DNA from: Brachyspira pilosicoli
GTDB lineage: Bacteria > Spirochaetota > Brachyspiria > Brachyspirales > Brachyspiraceae
Length of the DNA stretch: 64,000 bases
Direction: 5' to 3'
Assembly (NCBI RefSeq): GCF_008016535.1
Contig: NZ_SAXY01000064.1
Location: forward strand, 31,896 to 95,895
In this document: one piece after another, positions 45,250 to 53,641 of the stretch
Layout: each line of letters starts with the position of its first letter
Numbering within the stretch: position 1 is the first letter of the stretch
Position numbers and translations under genes: made by a program
Notes under the pieces: model-generated
What the model saw: only the letters and a program-made list of their open reading frames with translations
The model's database searches: none
What the model was told of the DNA's origin: nothing

Positions 45250-45437
45250 TTTTTATTAACTTTTTCCCGCATTCGCTTTGTTTTTATTCAACTTTTTCCC
45301 GCGTACGAGCTGTACCACCTTGCCGCACGGTAATGCTATGCTTTAATTATAACTTCTTAGTCGTGCGGGGGAGTGCATTTTAATGTACAATTAAATTATA
45401 AAATTTATAATAAAAATGCAGTTCTTTTGCTTCTTTT
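45250..45437. repeat. Dispersed intergenic repeat, copy B
   Basis: TTTTTATTAACTTTTTCCCGC at 45250 and TTTTTATTCAACTTTTTCCCGC at 45281 are tandem copies of the sequence at 27731. AAAAATGCAGTTCTTTTGCTTCTTTT at 45412 matches 27828 with two differences. Between them lies a GC-rich hairpin (CCGCACG at 45322, CGTGCGG at 45362). Confidence 0.65.
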
Positions 45438-45445
45438 ATATATAC

Positions 45446-46330
45446 TTAAATAATAATATAAGAACCCTCTTTGGCAAAAGCTAATTGCAAATCTATGCCT
45501 TCTTTTCTTAAAAAAGCTAAAAGTTTATTGTAAATCAATTTTATTTGTGCATCGGTTCTGTCTTGATTATGATGGTGAATAATAACATAAGGCACTTCTG
45601 CATCAAGCCCAACTTGTATTGCATCATTTAAAGTAGAATGCCCCCAGCCAACATGACCATTAATATATTCGCTTTTTGTATACTCCCCTTCTATAATTAA
45701 AACATTAGCCCCTCTCACATAATCTATAAGCCTTGCATGAAGCAAATTAGCATTATTATTATAATGATCTAATGATGGGTGCTGTATATGAAGACGTTTT
45801 TTATAAGGTTCATGGTCTGTAAGATAAACTACAGTTTTGTCATTAGAAGTTATTTTGTAAGATAAAGTATAGCAAGGGTGATTAACCCATAAGGCTTCTA
45901 CTATCATATTGCCGTAATTTATTTTTTTTCCTTCATAGAAAGGTTCAAATTTAATAGAAGCAGCAAACTGCTCAAGATTAATAGGAAAATAATCTTTAGC
46001 TAATATATTATTAATTGTTTCATACATCTCTTCATGATTATCTTTAGGACCATAAATTGTAAAGCTATATTTATTAGAATAAAACGGTGCAAAAAAAGGT
46101 ATGCCTATTATATGATCCCAATGGAAATGCGTTAATAAAATAATGCTTTCTTTTTTTTCGCTTTTAAGAGCATAATATCCAAGATTTTTTATTCCGCTTC
46201 CTGCATCAAGTATAATATAATTGCCTTCATCATCAATAACTTGTAAGCAAGACGTGTTGCCGCCGTATTCACTAAAACTAGTACCGGGGGTTGGTATAGA
46301 ACCTCTGCTTCCTAAAAATCTAACTTTCAA
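45446..46330 (-). CDS. Metallo-beta-lactamase-fold hydrolase
   Basis: A 294-residue cytoplasmic MBL-fold protein. The metal-binding motif is THFHWDH (near residue 87), preceded by LDAGSG. Further ligands are likely in NHPCYTLSY, TDHEP and the C-terminal IIHHHNQD. GSRGSIPTPG at the N-terminus is typical of a subgroup related to phosphodiesterases and RNase Z-like enzymes. The substrate cannot be told; a cyclic-nucleotide or phosphodiester substrate is possible. Monocistronic, converging on map across the repeat. Confidence 0.82.
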   Translation of the reverse strand: MKVRFLGSRGSIPTPGTSFSEYGGNTSCLQVIDDEGNYIILDAGSGIKNLGYYALKSEKKESIILLTHFHWDHIIGIPFFAPFYSNKYSFTIYGPKDNHEEMYETINNILAKDYFPINLEQFAASIKFEPFYEGKKINYGNMIVEALWVNHPCYTLSYKITSNDKTVVYLTDHEPYKKRLHIQHPSLDHYNNNANLLHARLIDYVRGANVLIIEGEYTKSEYINGHVGWGHSTLNDAIQVGLDAEVPYVIIHHHNQDRTDAQIKLIYNKLLAFLRKEGIDLQLAFAKEGSYIII

Positions 46331-46452
46331 ATTCTACTCTTAAACAAATTTTTATATATAAATCATACACTATAAAGTAAAAAAATCAATCTAATAATAA
46401 TACAATTTACAATATTTTGATTATTGAAAAATGCAAAAAAAATATTATAATT

Positions 46453-46481
46453 TTGAGAAAATAAATTAATATATATATATT
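46453..46481 (+). promoter_or_regulatory. Possible promoter of the EamA transporter gene
   Basis: TTGAGA (46453-46458), 17-base spacer, TATATT (46476-46481). The -10 box ends 10 bases before the ATG, suggesting another nearly leaderless mRNA. Confidence 0.4.
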
Positions 46482-46491
46482 TTTTATAGTA

Positions 46492-47352
46492 ATGGGAAAG
46501 AGCATCTTTTTACTTATTGGAGTAACAGCATTATCAATGTCAGCAATATTTGTAAGACTAGCTAATGCTCCCTCTTCAATAACAGCATTTTATAGATTAT
46601 TATTTTCATTTATAATAATTTTGCCTATACTTCTAATAAAAAATTTAGAAGAGCTAAAAAAAATAAGCAAAAAAGATTTTCTATTATCATTAGTATCAGG
46701 CATAGCTTTAGCATTGCATTATTCACTATGGTTTCAATCTTTAAAATACACCTCCGTTGCAAGCTCTACTGTAATAGTAACACTTCAACCTTTATTTTCT
46801 ATAGTAGCAGGTTATTTTATATTTAAAGAGAGATATACAAAATTAGCAATACTCGGTTTTATTATAGCTATAATAGGCTCTATCATAATAGGCTGGGGAG
46901 ATTTTCAAGTAAGCACTACCGCCTTAATTGGAGATGTTTTGGCATTTATATCAGCAGGACTCATTAGTGCTAACTTTTTACTTGGGCAATATATAAGAAA
47001 AAGATTATCCGCTCTTACATACACAGGTTTAACATATTTGGCATCATCTGTATTTTTATTTTTTGTGGTAATATTCACCAACACACCTCTTACAGGATAT
47101 CCATTATATACTTGGCTTAATATATTAGGTTTAACTTTAGTTTCTACAATGCTTGGACATGTGGTATTTATGTGGCTTTTAAAATGGTTTTCTGCTAGTG
47201 TTGTATCTATGACTATATTGGGTGAAGCTGTGGGAGCTTGTATATTAGGATATTTTATATTAAAAGAGAGTATCAGCATTAATCAGTTTATAGGAATAAT
47301 AGTAATTTTATTTGGAATAGGATTATTTTTAAAAGAGCATAGACAAAATTAA
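46492..47352 (+). CDS. EamA/DMT-superfamily transporter
   Basis: A 286-residue protein with ten hydrophobic helices in two EamA repeats (~5-138 and ~148-282). Family hallmarks include the conserved Arg-rich start (ALSMSAIFVRLANAPSSITAFYRLL), VASSTVIVTLQPLFSIVAGYFIFKERY closing repeat one and SMTILGEAVGACILGYFILKESI closing repeat two. It is likely an exporter or importer of small metabolites; substrate unknown. No ribosome site is seen. The ybaK-like gene follows after 18 bases. Confidence 0.88.
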   Translation: MGKSIFLLIGVTALSMSAIFVRLANAPSSITAFYRLLFSFIIILPILLIKNLEELKKISKKDFLLSLVSGIALALHYSLWFQSLKYTSVASSTVIVTLQPLFSIVAGYFIFKERYTKLAILGFIIAIIGSIIIGWGDFQVSTTALIGDVLAFISAGLISANFLLGQYIRKRLSALTYTGLTYLASSVFLFFVVIFTNTPLTGYPLYTWLNILGLTLVSTMLGHVVFMWLLKWFSASVVSMTILGEAVGACILGYFILKESISINQFIGIIVILFGIGLFLKEHRQN

Positions 47353-47370
47353 ATATAATGGAGAATATTC

Positions 47371-47832
47371 ATGATTAGTGAAAAAGTATTAAAAGTTTTA
47401 AATGAATTAGGAATAGAGCATAAGGAATTTGAAGAGAAGGGAGCTACAAAAACAGTTGAAGATGCTGCCAAATCTTTAAATATAGAAAAAGGACAGGTTG
47501 CTAAATCTATATTATTAAAACCAGTAAAAAAAGATTTTTTTATGCTTATAGCATCTGGAGATAAAAAAATTTCTTCAAAAAAGACTAAAGAATATTTTGG
47601 ATGTAAAACCAATTTTGCAAGTGCTGAGGATACTTTTAACTTAACAGGCTTTACTTTTGGAGGAGTATGCCCATTTGGAATAGATGAAAGAATTACTGTA
47701 TTAGTTGATAAAAGCATGAATAGATTTGATGATTTATATATAGCATGCGGAAGTGATAGTTCACTTGCTAAGATGAGTTATGATGAGATAATAAATAAAA
47801 TTTCAAATATAGAAGTAGATTTAACAGAATAA
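47371..47832 (+). CDS. YbaK/EbsC-type aminoacyl-tRNA deacylase
   Basis: A 153-residue YbaK-family editing protein. GQVAKSILLK and the C-terminal GGVCPFGID and IACGSDSSLAKM segments are conserved; the Lys in VAKS is the key catalytic residue of the family. It hydrolyses mischarged tRNAs, typically Cys-tRNA(Pro) or Ala-tRNA(Pro). GGAGAAT precedes the ATG. Co-directional with the EamA gene. Confidence 0.9.
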   Translation: MISEKVLKVLNELGIEHKEFEEKGATKTVEDAAKSLNIEKGQVAKSILLKPVKKDFFMLIASGDKKISSKKTKEYFGCKTNFASAEDTFNLTGFTFGGVCPFGIDERITVLVDKSMNRFDDLYIACGSDSSLAKMSYDEIINKISNIEVDLTE

Positions 47833-47846
47833 AATCATAAAATATG

Positions 47847-47875
47847 TTGACATAAATTTAATTTTTGTTTATATT
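47847..47875 (+). promoter_or_regulatory. Promoter of the interrupted PepSY-like gene
   Basis: TTGACA (47847-47852), 17-base spacer, TATATT (47870-47875). Confidence 0.7.
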
Positions 47876-47950
47876 AAGCTTATAAATGTAATTTACTATT
47901 AAATATAACAGTAGTAACTTATACAGGAGTTTAATATGATAAAAAAAATA

Positions 47951-48673
47951 GGGGCTGTCCTAGATAACTTAAATTTGTTAAAATTAAAGTATGAAACGTA
48001 GTAAATTAAGTAAAGAAAAACAATTAAAATTAATAGAACATTTTGCAGCAGGAACTACAGCAAGGACTGCCTCTGCTCTTATTGGAATTAATAAAACAGC
48101 GTATTATATTATCATATTTAGAGAATTAATATTTGAATATGAGAAAGAAAAAGAAGAAGAAGTTTTTAATGGAGAAATAGAAGTTGATGGCACCGCAAGG
48201 GTGTACTTCGTAAAGTTATTTTGGAGGTAAAAGAAAAGGAAAAAGAGGAAGAGGAGCTTGCATATAAAATACCAGTGTTTGGTTTATTAAAAAGAGGCGG
48301 AAAAGTATATATAAAAATAATAAATAATACTAAAATTAATGCCTATTATTAGGCAAAAAGTACAGCCTGATAGTATAGTTTATTCAGATTATTATCATAG
48401 TTATGATGTTTTAGATGTCTCAGAATTCAAGCACTTTAGAATTAATCATAGTGAAAAGTTTGCTGAAGAAAAGAACCATATTAATGGTATAGAAAATTTT
48501 TGGAATCAAGCGAAAAGACATCTTCGTAAATTTAATGGAATACCAAAAGAACATTTTCACTTATTTATTAAAGAATGTCAATTTAGATTTAATAATCCAA
48601 AAGTTGACAAACAGTTGGAAATTATATATAATATAGCAAGAAAGGAGCTTTTTTAGTTATCTAGGACAGCCCC
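47951..48673 (+). mobile_element. IS1595-family-like insertion sequence (723 bp), complete ends
   Basis: Perfect 19-bp terminal inverted repeats, GGGGCTGTCCTAGATAACT at 47951-47969 and its complement at 48655-48673. The 8-bp target duplication AAAAAATA is present at 47943-47950 and 48674-48681. End sequence, duplication length and the ISXO2-like transposase fit IS1595. The transposase is dead (next entry). Confidence 0.92.
47991..48656 (+). pseudogene. IS1595-type transposase, inactivated
   Basis: The reading frame starts MKRSKLSKEKQ and carries a helix-turn-helix and the first catalytic motif GEIEVD. Right after that Asp a 22-base GC-rich segment (48190-48211) is inserted; without it the frame reads EVDESYFGGKRKGKRGRGA. 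An extra T at 48259 and a small deletion near 48338 shift the frame twice more. The C-terminal part (48339-48656) then reads normally, with YSDYYHSYD, HINGIENFWNQAKRHLRKFNGI and FRFNNP. At least three lesions make it non-functional. Confidence 0.88.
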
Positions 48674-49132
48674 AAAAAATATTATCTTCATTAATAGTAT
48701 TAACAATTTTTTCTACATCAATTTTATTTGCTGATATGATAGTTCCCGCTTCAGCATTGCCGAATCAGGCAGTAACATTCATCAAAAAAATATATCCTAA
48801 TGCTCAAATATGGAAAGTAGAAAGAGATGGGGCTAAGTTTGATGTTGAGCTGTCAAATGGTGCTAGTATAGATTTTTTAACAAACGGCGACTGGATAAAT
48901 ATAGACGGAGAATATAATGGTGTACCTTTTAGTGTATTGCCTCAAGCGGTTGCTAATACAGTGAAAAAAACATATCCTCAGGCTATGATGGTAAGTGTTG
49001 AGAAAGAGTGGGGAAATTACAAAATCAAACTCAACAATATGATGGAAATGTTTATATCATCTAATGGACAATTAATGGGACAGCAATTTGATGATTAATT
49101 ATATAAAAGGTTTATGAAAAAGTATTATTTTT

Positions 49133-49161
49133 AAGAGATGCTGCTAAATGTAGCATCTCTT
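49133..49161 (+). terminator. Terminator of the PepSY-like gene
   Basis: AAGAGATGCTGC and GTAGCATCTCTT form a 12-pair stem (one G-T) with a 5-base loop and a run of T. Confidence 0.88.
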
Positions 49162-49405
49162 TTTTATTTATATTAATATAAAAACTAAAAAAATAATTTT
49201 ACAAAAAAATCTAAATAAATATTTTTATTTCTAATTATTATCAATTCAACAAAAACAATAATTTTCACTATCATTTTTATATTATTAAAATTAAATGATA
49301 ATAAAAAAATATTAAGCAAATTTTAATTATACCGAAAATAATTATAAGAATATAACACAAATTAATTAAATATAAAAAAATTACTTTTATGGAGGAATTC
49401 GCCTT
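49162..49405 (+). other. AT-rich upstream region of flgE
   Basis: No gene seen. Very AT-rich sequence with poly-A and poly-T runs; it should contain the flgE promoter, but I could not identify a convincing sigma-70 or sigma-28 site. Confidence 0.4.
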
Positions 49406-50731
49406 ATGATGCGTTCATTATTTGCAGGTGTATCTGGATTACAGAATCACCAAACTAGAATGGATGTTGTTGGTAATAACATATCCAATGTAAATACATA
49501 CGGTTTTAAAAAAGGTAGAGTAACTTTCAAGGATATGATAAGCCAATCTTTGAGCGGAGCTGCTAAGCCGCAGGAAGATAGAGGCGGTATCAATCCTCAG
49601 CAGGTTGGTCTTGGTATGCAGGTAGCTACTATAGATACAATACATACTCAAGGAGCTTTACAAGTTACAGGTGTAAATACAGATTTAGCCATTCAAGGAG
49701 AAGGTTTTTTTATTGAAAAGAGAGGAAATAATTCTTATTATACAAGAAATGGTGCTTTCTCTTTAGATAAAGATGGTTATTTAGTTAATCCTTCTAATGG
49801 TTATAAGGTACAAGGTTGGAATGCAGTACTTAACCCAGAAACAGGAATGATGGAATTAAACACTGCTGCTGGTGTAGAAGATTTAATTATACCAGTAGGT
49901 TCAAAAGACCCAGCACGTGCTACACAAAACACTAAGTTCTTCTGTAACCTACAAAAAAATAGCGACACTCACCAAGCAGATTTAACTATTTATGATTCTA
50001 CAGGAATACCTCGTCAATTAAGAGCAACATTCAATAGAACAGATGTTAACAGATGGGATATGGTAATAGAAGTACCAGAAGCAACAGAAGGAAGCGTAAG
50101 TGTTTCAGCAGGAGACCCTGTTGAAGGCGGCGGAAACAATACTTTCCAATTAGTATTTAATGATGCTGGTTCATTGATTTCTGTAAGTGATGGTGCTAAC
50201 ACTCAAACAGAAGGCGTATTAATGCCTAATGTATCTTTCACATATACAGGTACAGACGGAGAAGTAAATCAAACTATTAACCTTACTTTAGGAGAAGTTG
50301 GTTTATTTAATGGTATTACACAATTTGAATCACCTTCTACAACTAAAGCTATAGAGCAAGACGGTTATACTATGGGTATGCTTGAAGGATTCAGCTTTGA
50401 TGACAGCGGTCAGATTACTGGTGTATTTACAAATGGTAACAGAAAAACTTTAGGACAGGTTGCTTTGGCTAAGTTTAATAATGCCGGCGGTTTAGAGAAA
50501 GCAGGAGATACTTTATTTGTAGAAAGTAATAACTCTGGTGCTGCTAATATCGGGGTTGCTGCTGCTGAAGGAAGAGGTTCTATTAAAGCTGGTACTTTAG
50601 AGATGTCTAACGTTGATTTGAGCGAACAATTTACTGATATGATAGTAACTCAAAGAGGTTTCCAAGCTAATGCTAGAACTATAACTACAGCTGATCAATT
50701 GCTTCAAGAGGTTATAGCACTTAAAAGATAA
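49406..50731 (+). CDS. flgE: Flagellar hook protein FlgE
   Basis: A 441-residue hook subunit. The N-terminal rod/hook signature is MRSLFAGVSGLQNHQTRMDVVGNNISNVNT-like, and the C-terminus ends with NVDLSEQFTDMIVTQRGFQANARTITTADQLLQE. Lys167 and Cys180 are 13 residues apart, exactly the spacing of the Lys165/Cys178 pair cross-linked as lysinoalanine in Treponema FlgE, so the hook is likely covalently locked. GGAGG lies 10 bases before the ATG. First gene of the flgE-flbD-motA-motB cluster. Confidence 0.95.
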   Translation: MMRSLFAGVSGLQNHQTRMDVVGNNISNVNTYGFKKGRVTFKDMISQSLSGAAKPQEDRGGINPQQVGLGMQVATIDTIHTQGALQVTGVNTDLAIQGEGFFIEKRGNNSYYTRNGAFSLDKDGYLVNPSNGYKVQGWNAVLNPETGMMELNTAAGVEDLIIPVGSKDPARATQNTKFFCNLQKNSDTHQADLTIYDSTGIPRQLRATFNRTDVNRWDMVIEVPEATEGSVSVSAGDPVEGGGNNTFQLVFNDAGSLISVSDGANTQTEGVLMPNVSFTYTGTDGEVNQTINLTLGEVGLFNGITQFESPSTTKAIEQDGYTMGMLEGFSFDDSGQITGVFTNGNRKTLGQVALAKFNNAGGLEKAGDTLFVESNNSGAANIGVAAAEGRGSIKAGTLEMSNVDLSEQFTDMIVTQRGFQANARTITTADQLLQEVIALKR

Positions 50732-50793
50732 ATAAAATATTAGACTTTTTGTTTTTTTTTAGTATAATATAATGGTTAGGAGTTTCTGATATT

Positions 50794-51018
50794 ATGATAT
50801 ATGTAACTAGATTTGACGGAAGCGTTTTATATATTAATCCACATCAAATAGAGTTTATGGAGGAAACTCCTGATTTGGTTATTACTATGCTATCTGGAAG
50901 AAAAGTGCTGACTAAAGATAGCTTTGAAACTGTATTAAATAGAATAGTGGAATATAGAACTAGAATAGTAAATGAAAATTCTACTAAAAAACCTTCTTTC
51001 TATGGTAATGAAGATTAG
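50794..51018 (+). CDS. flbD: Flagellar protein FlbD
   Basis: A 74-residue protein of the swarming-motility FlbD family: MIYVTRFDGSVLYINPHQIEFMEETPDLVITMLSGRK-like core with a short C-terminal extension. Small cytoplasmic protein found between flgE and motA in spirochaetes and several other phyla. Its exact role is unsettled. GGAG lies upstream with a rather long spacing. Confidence 0.9.
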   Translation: MIYVTRFDGSVLYINPHQIEFMEETPDLVITMLSGRKVLTKDSFETVLNRIVEYRTRIVNENSTKKPSFYGNED

Positions 51019-51060
51019 AAAGAAAATAAAAAATAAATAAAATATTAGAGAGTAAAAAAT

Positions 51061-51852
51061 ATGGATATTATAGTACCTTTAGGTTTTTTCTTAGTTATAG
51101 GTATCAATTTATTTGGTATAATTTCAGGTGGTGGTAATGTTGGACACATGGTGGACATTGCTTCTGCAGTTGTAACAGGATTAGGAGGAACTACTTCTCT
51201 TTTCGTTGCAAATGACATAGGAACTATATTGGGTGTACCTAGAGCTATTAAAGTTCTTTTAAATAAACCTAACTATGATGAAGCACAAATCATTATTACT
51301 TTAATAAGTTTTTCTGAAAAGGCAAGAAGAGAAGGTTTGCTTGTACTTGAAGATGATATACAGGAAGTGGCAGATTCTTTTCTTAAAAAAGGTATGCAGC
51401 TTGTAGTAGACGGAACGGATCCAGAATTAGTAAAAAACATTTTGAATACAGAAATAGATAACGTAGAAGCAAGACACGATACAGTAAGAAAGGTATTTGA
51501 AGATGCTGCTTCATTATATCCTGCTTGGGGTATGATTGGTACATTAATCGGACTTGTAATAATGCTTAGAAGCTTGGGTGGCGGCGGCGGTGTTGAAGCC
51601 ATCGGTTCTGGTATGGCGGTGGCACTTATTACTACTTACTACGGTTCAGTTATAGCTAACGGTTTTGCTTTGCCTATAGCAGGCAGACTTGCTGCAAGAC
51701 ACGCTTCTGAGGCTATTGTACAGAGCATTATGCTTGAGGGTATATTATCTATACAGGCTGGTGATAACCCTAGAATTGTTAAAGATAAATTAGTATCTTT
51801 CTTACCTCCTCCTCAACGTCAAAAAGTTAATGAGCAGGTTGGAGATAGATAA
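51061..51852 (+). CDS. motA: Flagellar stator protein MotA
   Basis: A 263-residue protein with four membrane spans (two near the N-terminus, two around 155-205). The cytoplasmic loop carries the charged residues that touch FliG (EKARREGLL). The helix-3 motif PAWGMIGTLIGLVIML and ITTYYGSVIAN of helix 4 are typical. With MotB it forms the ion-driven stator. 18 bases ahead of motB. Confidence 0.95.
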   Translation: MDIIVPLGFFLVIGINLFGIISGGGNVGHMVDIASAVVTGLGGTTSLFVANDIGTILGVPRAIKVLLNKPNYDEAQIIITLISFSEKARREGLLVLEDDIQEVADSFLKKGMQLVVDGTDPELVKNILNTEIDNVEARHDTVRKVFEDAASLYPAWGMIGTLIGLVIMLRSLGGGGGVEAIGSGMAVALITTYYGSVIANGFALPIAGRLAARHASEAIVQSIMLEGILSIQAGDNPRIVKDKLVSFLPPPQRQKVNEQVGDR

Positions 51853-51870
51853 ATAATTTAAGGATATATA

Positions 51871-52671
51871 ATGGCTACTATTAAATTTGGTAAAAAAGCT
51901 AAAAAAGTTGGTGATAAAGCACAAGTACCGGGACCTTCCGCTCCTCTATGGCTTCAAACATATGGGGATTTCGTTACTTTGGTACTTACGTTCTTCGTAT
52001 TAATACTTTCTACTATGTCTGAATCTATTAGTGATTCTACTATGCAGCTGCTTGCTACTGCTTTTCGGGGTTCTTTCGGTAATTTATCTGGAGGGGTTAC
52101 TTTATCGCAGAGTAAATTAGTTGCTGGCGGTGCTAATGTAGATGCTTTACCTGCTATGGATAGAGGTTATTCTATGGGTAGAAGTGTAGATAAAGCCGTG
52201 TCAGTGTTAGAATCTGAAATAAAAAACAATAAAGTAAGAGTATCCGAAGATGAAAGAGGTTTTGTTATCACATTAGGAGCAGATCAATATTTTGAATCAG
52301 CTTCCACAAACATAGTAAACACCCAAAACAATACAGAAACTTTTATTAAAATAGCTTCTGTGCTTAGCACATTACCAAATGATATTAGAATAGAAGGTCA
52401 TACAGACTCTGGTGCAATATTAGAAGGAAGTACTACAGAAGAGAAATTTGGAAACAACTGGGGGCTTTCTACTGCAAGGGCTATTGTGGTATTAGAAAAA
52501 ATATTTGAAAGCGACCAAACTGGTAAATTAGACATAAATAAATATTCTGTTGCTGGATATGCTGACACTAGACCTGTGGCTTCTAATGATTTACCGGATG
52601 GAAGAGCTTTAAATAGAAGAGTTGATATAGTTGTTGTTCGTAATGATGTAACTTACTATAATCAAAAATAA
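51871..52671 (+). CDS. motB: Flagellar stator protein MotB
   Basis: A 266-residue protein. A short basic N-terminus precedes a single span with the ion-carrying Asp33 (WLQTYGDFVTLVLTFFVLIL). A plug/linker follows, then an OmpA-like peptidoglycan-binding domain (RIEGHTDSG, GLSTARAIVVL, RALNRRVDIVV). It anchors the stator to the wall. Confidence 0.95.
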   Translation: MATIKFGKKAKKVGDKAQVPGPSAPLWLQTYGDFVTLVLTFFVLILSTMSESISDSTMQLLATAFRGSFGNLSGGVTLSQSKLVAGGANVDALPAMDRGYSMGRSVDKAVSVLESEIKNNKVRVSEDERGFVITLGADQYFESASTNIVNTQNNTETFIKIASVLSTLPNDIRIEGHTDSGAILEGSTTEEKFGNNWGLSTARAIVVLEKIFESDQTGKLDINKYSVAGYADTRPVASNDLPDGRALNRRVDIVVVRNDVTYYNQK

Positions 52672-52682
52672 TAAATAATTGT

Positions 52683-53555
52683 ATGATTGTAGCAAGAGAT
52701 TGGAAAGACTATAAAATTTTAGATGCTGGAAATGGCGAAAAATTTGAGAATATAGGAGGATTTTTAGTATCTCGTCCTGATTCTCAAATTATTTGGCAAA
52801 AACAATTAAATAAATGGAATAATTTAGATGCTATATATCATCGCTCGGATAAAGGCGGTGGATATTGGCAGTATATTAACACTCCTAAAGAAAACTTTAT
52901 CATCAAATACAAAGATTTATCATTCAAAATAGAGTTTACAAACTTCAAACATATAGGTCTTTTCCCAGAGCAGGCCGTTAATTGGCAATTTATAATAGAC
53001 AAAATAAAAGAAAAAAAATCTTCTACTCATAAAAACAAAGAAATAAAAGCATTGAATTTGTTTGCATATACAGGTGGTGCTACTGTTGCTTGTGCTTATG
53101 CTGATTGCGATGAAATAGTGCATGTTGATGCTTCAAAAAAAATTGTTGGGCATGCAAAAACTAATATTGAAATTAATAATTTTCAAAATAAAAAAGTAAG
53201 ATTTATTATAGAAGATGTTATTAAATTTGTTTTAAGGGAAGTGAGAAGAGAGAGAAAATATGATGTCATTATAATGGATCCTCCAGTATACGGCAGAGGT
53301 CCTAACGGAGAGCTTTGGCAAATAGAAACTAGTTTAACAAGATTAGTAGAAGAATGTGTTAAACTGTTATCGCCCTCCCCTATTCTATTTTTAATTAACT
53401 GCTATACTGCAAGTTTTTCTCATATATCTCTTAAAAACATTTTACAAACTCAAATTAAAAATAATGGTTTTTTTGAAAGCGGAGAGATAGCTCTTCCTAT
53501 AGAAAATAGCGATTTAATACTTCCATCAGGAATATATGCAAGGTTTTTTACATAA
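52683..53555 (+). CDS. Class I SAM-dependent methyltransferase (RlmI-like, probable rRNA target)
   Basis: A 290-residue enzyme without the PUA domain of full-length RlmI. The SAM-binding region reads LNLFAYTGGATVACA, with VHVDASKK as the ribose-binding acidic loop. The catalytic segment is DPPVYGRGPNGELW. It probably methylates rRNA cytosine or guanine; the target is unknown. It starts 11 bases after motB, where fliL and fliM usually follow in spirochaetes. Confidence 0.82.
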   Translation: MIVARDWKDYKILDAGNGEKFENIGGFLVSRPDSQIIWQKQLNKWNNLDAIYHRSDKGGGYWQYINTPKENFIIKYKDLSFKIEFTNFKHIGLFPEQAVNWQFIIDKIKEKKSSTHKNKEIKALNLFAYTGGATVACAYADCDEIVHVDASKKIVGHAKTNIEINNFQNKKVRFIIEDVIKFVLREVRRERKYDVIIMDPPVYGRGPNGELWQIETSLTRLVEECVKLLSPSPILFLINCYTASFSHISLKNILQTQIKNNGFFESGEIALPIENSDLILPSGIYARFFT

Positions 53556-53641
53556 AATTATAATAACTATTGCTTTTTTTTATTTATGAGTTAAAGTTTT
53601 AAATGGGTTTGAGATATATTAATAATTTTTAAGGAAACAAT

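Larger units (their letters stand above)
47936..49098 (+). pseudogene. Secreted PepSY-like protein gene interrupted by an insertion sequence
   Basis: The start (AGGAG, 7 bases, ATG 47936) encodes MIKKI and then meets the IS. Codon 6 onward resumes at 48682. Removing the IS and one 8-bp duplication gives a perfect signal peptide (MIKKILSSLIVLTIFS, ending LFAD) in frame with the PepSY-like domain: two repeats of about 45 residues, each with AVxxxIKKxYPxA and a two-strand hairpin. Such proteins inhibit or bind partners in the periplasm. As it stands, translation from 47936 stops inside the IS; an internal ATG at 48736 would make a 120-residue product without signal peptide. Confidence 0.88.

Noticed and set aside
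45300..45375. Possible tRNA or structured RNA in the GC-rich stretch
   Set aside because: Only one long-range hairpin (CCGCACG/CGTGCGG) is present; no cloverleaf, T-loop or anticodon arm.
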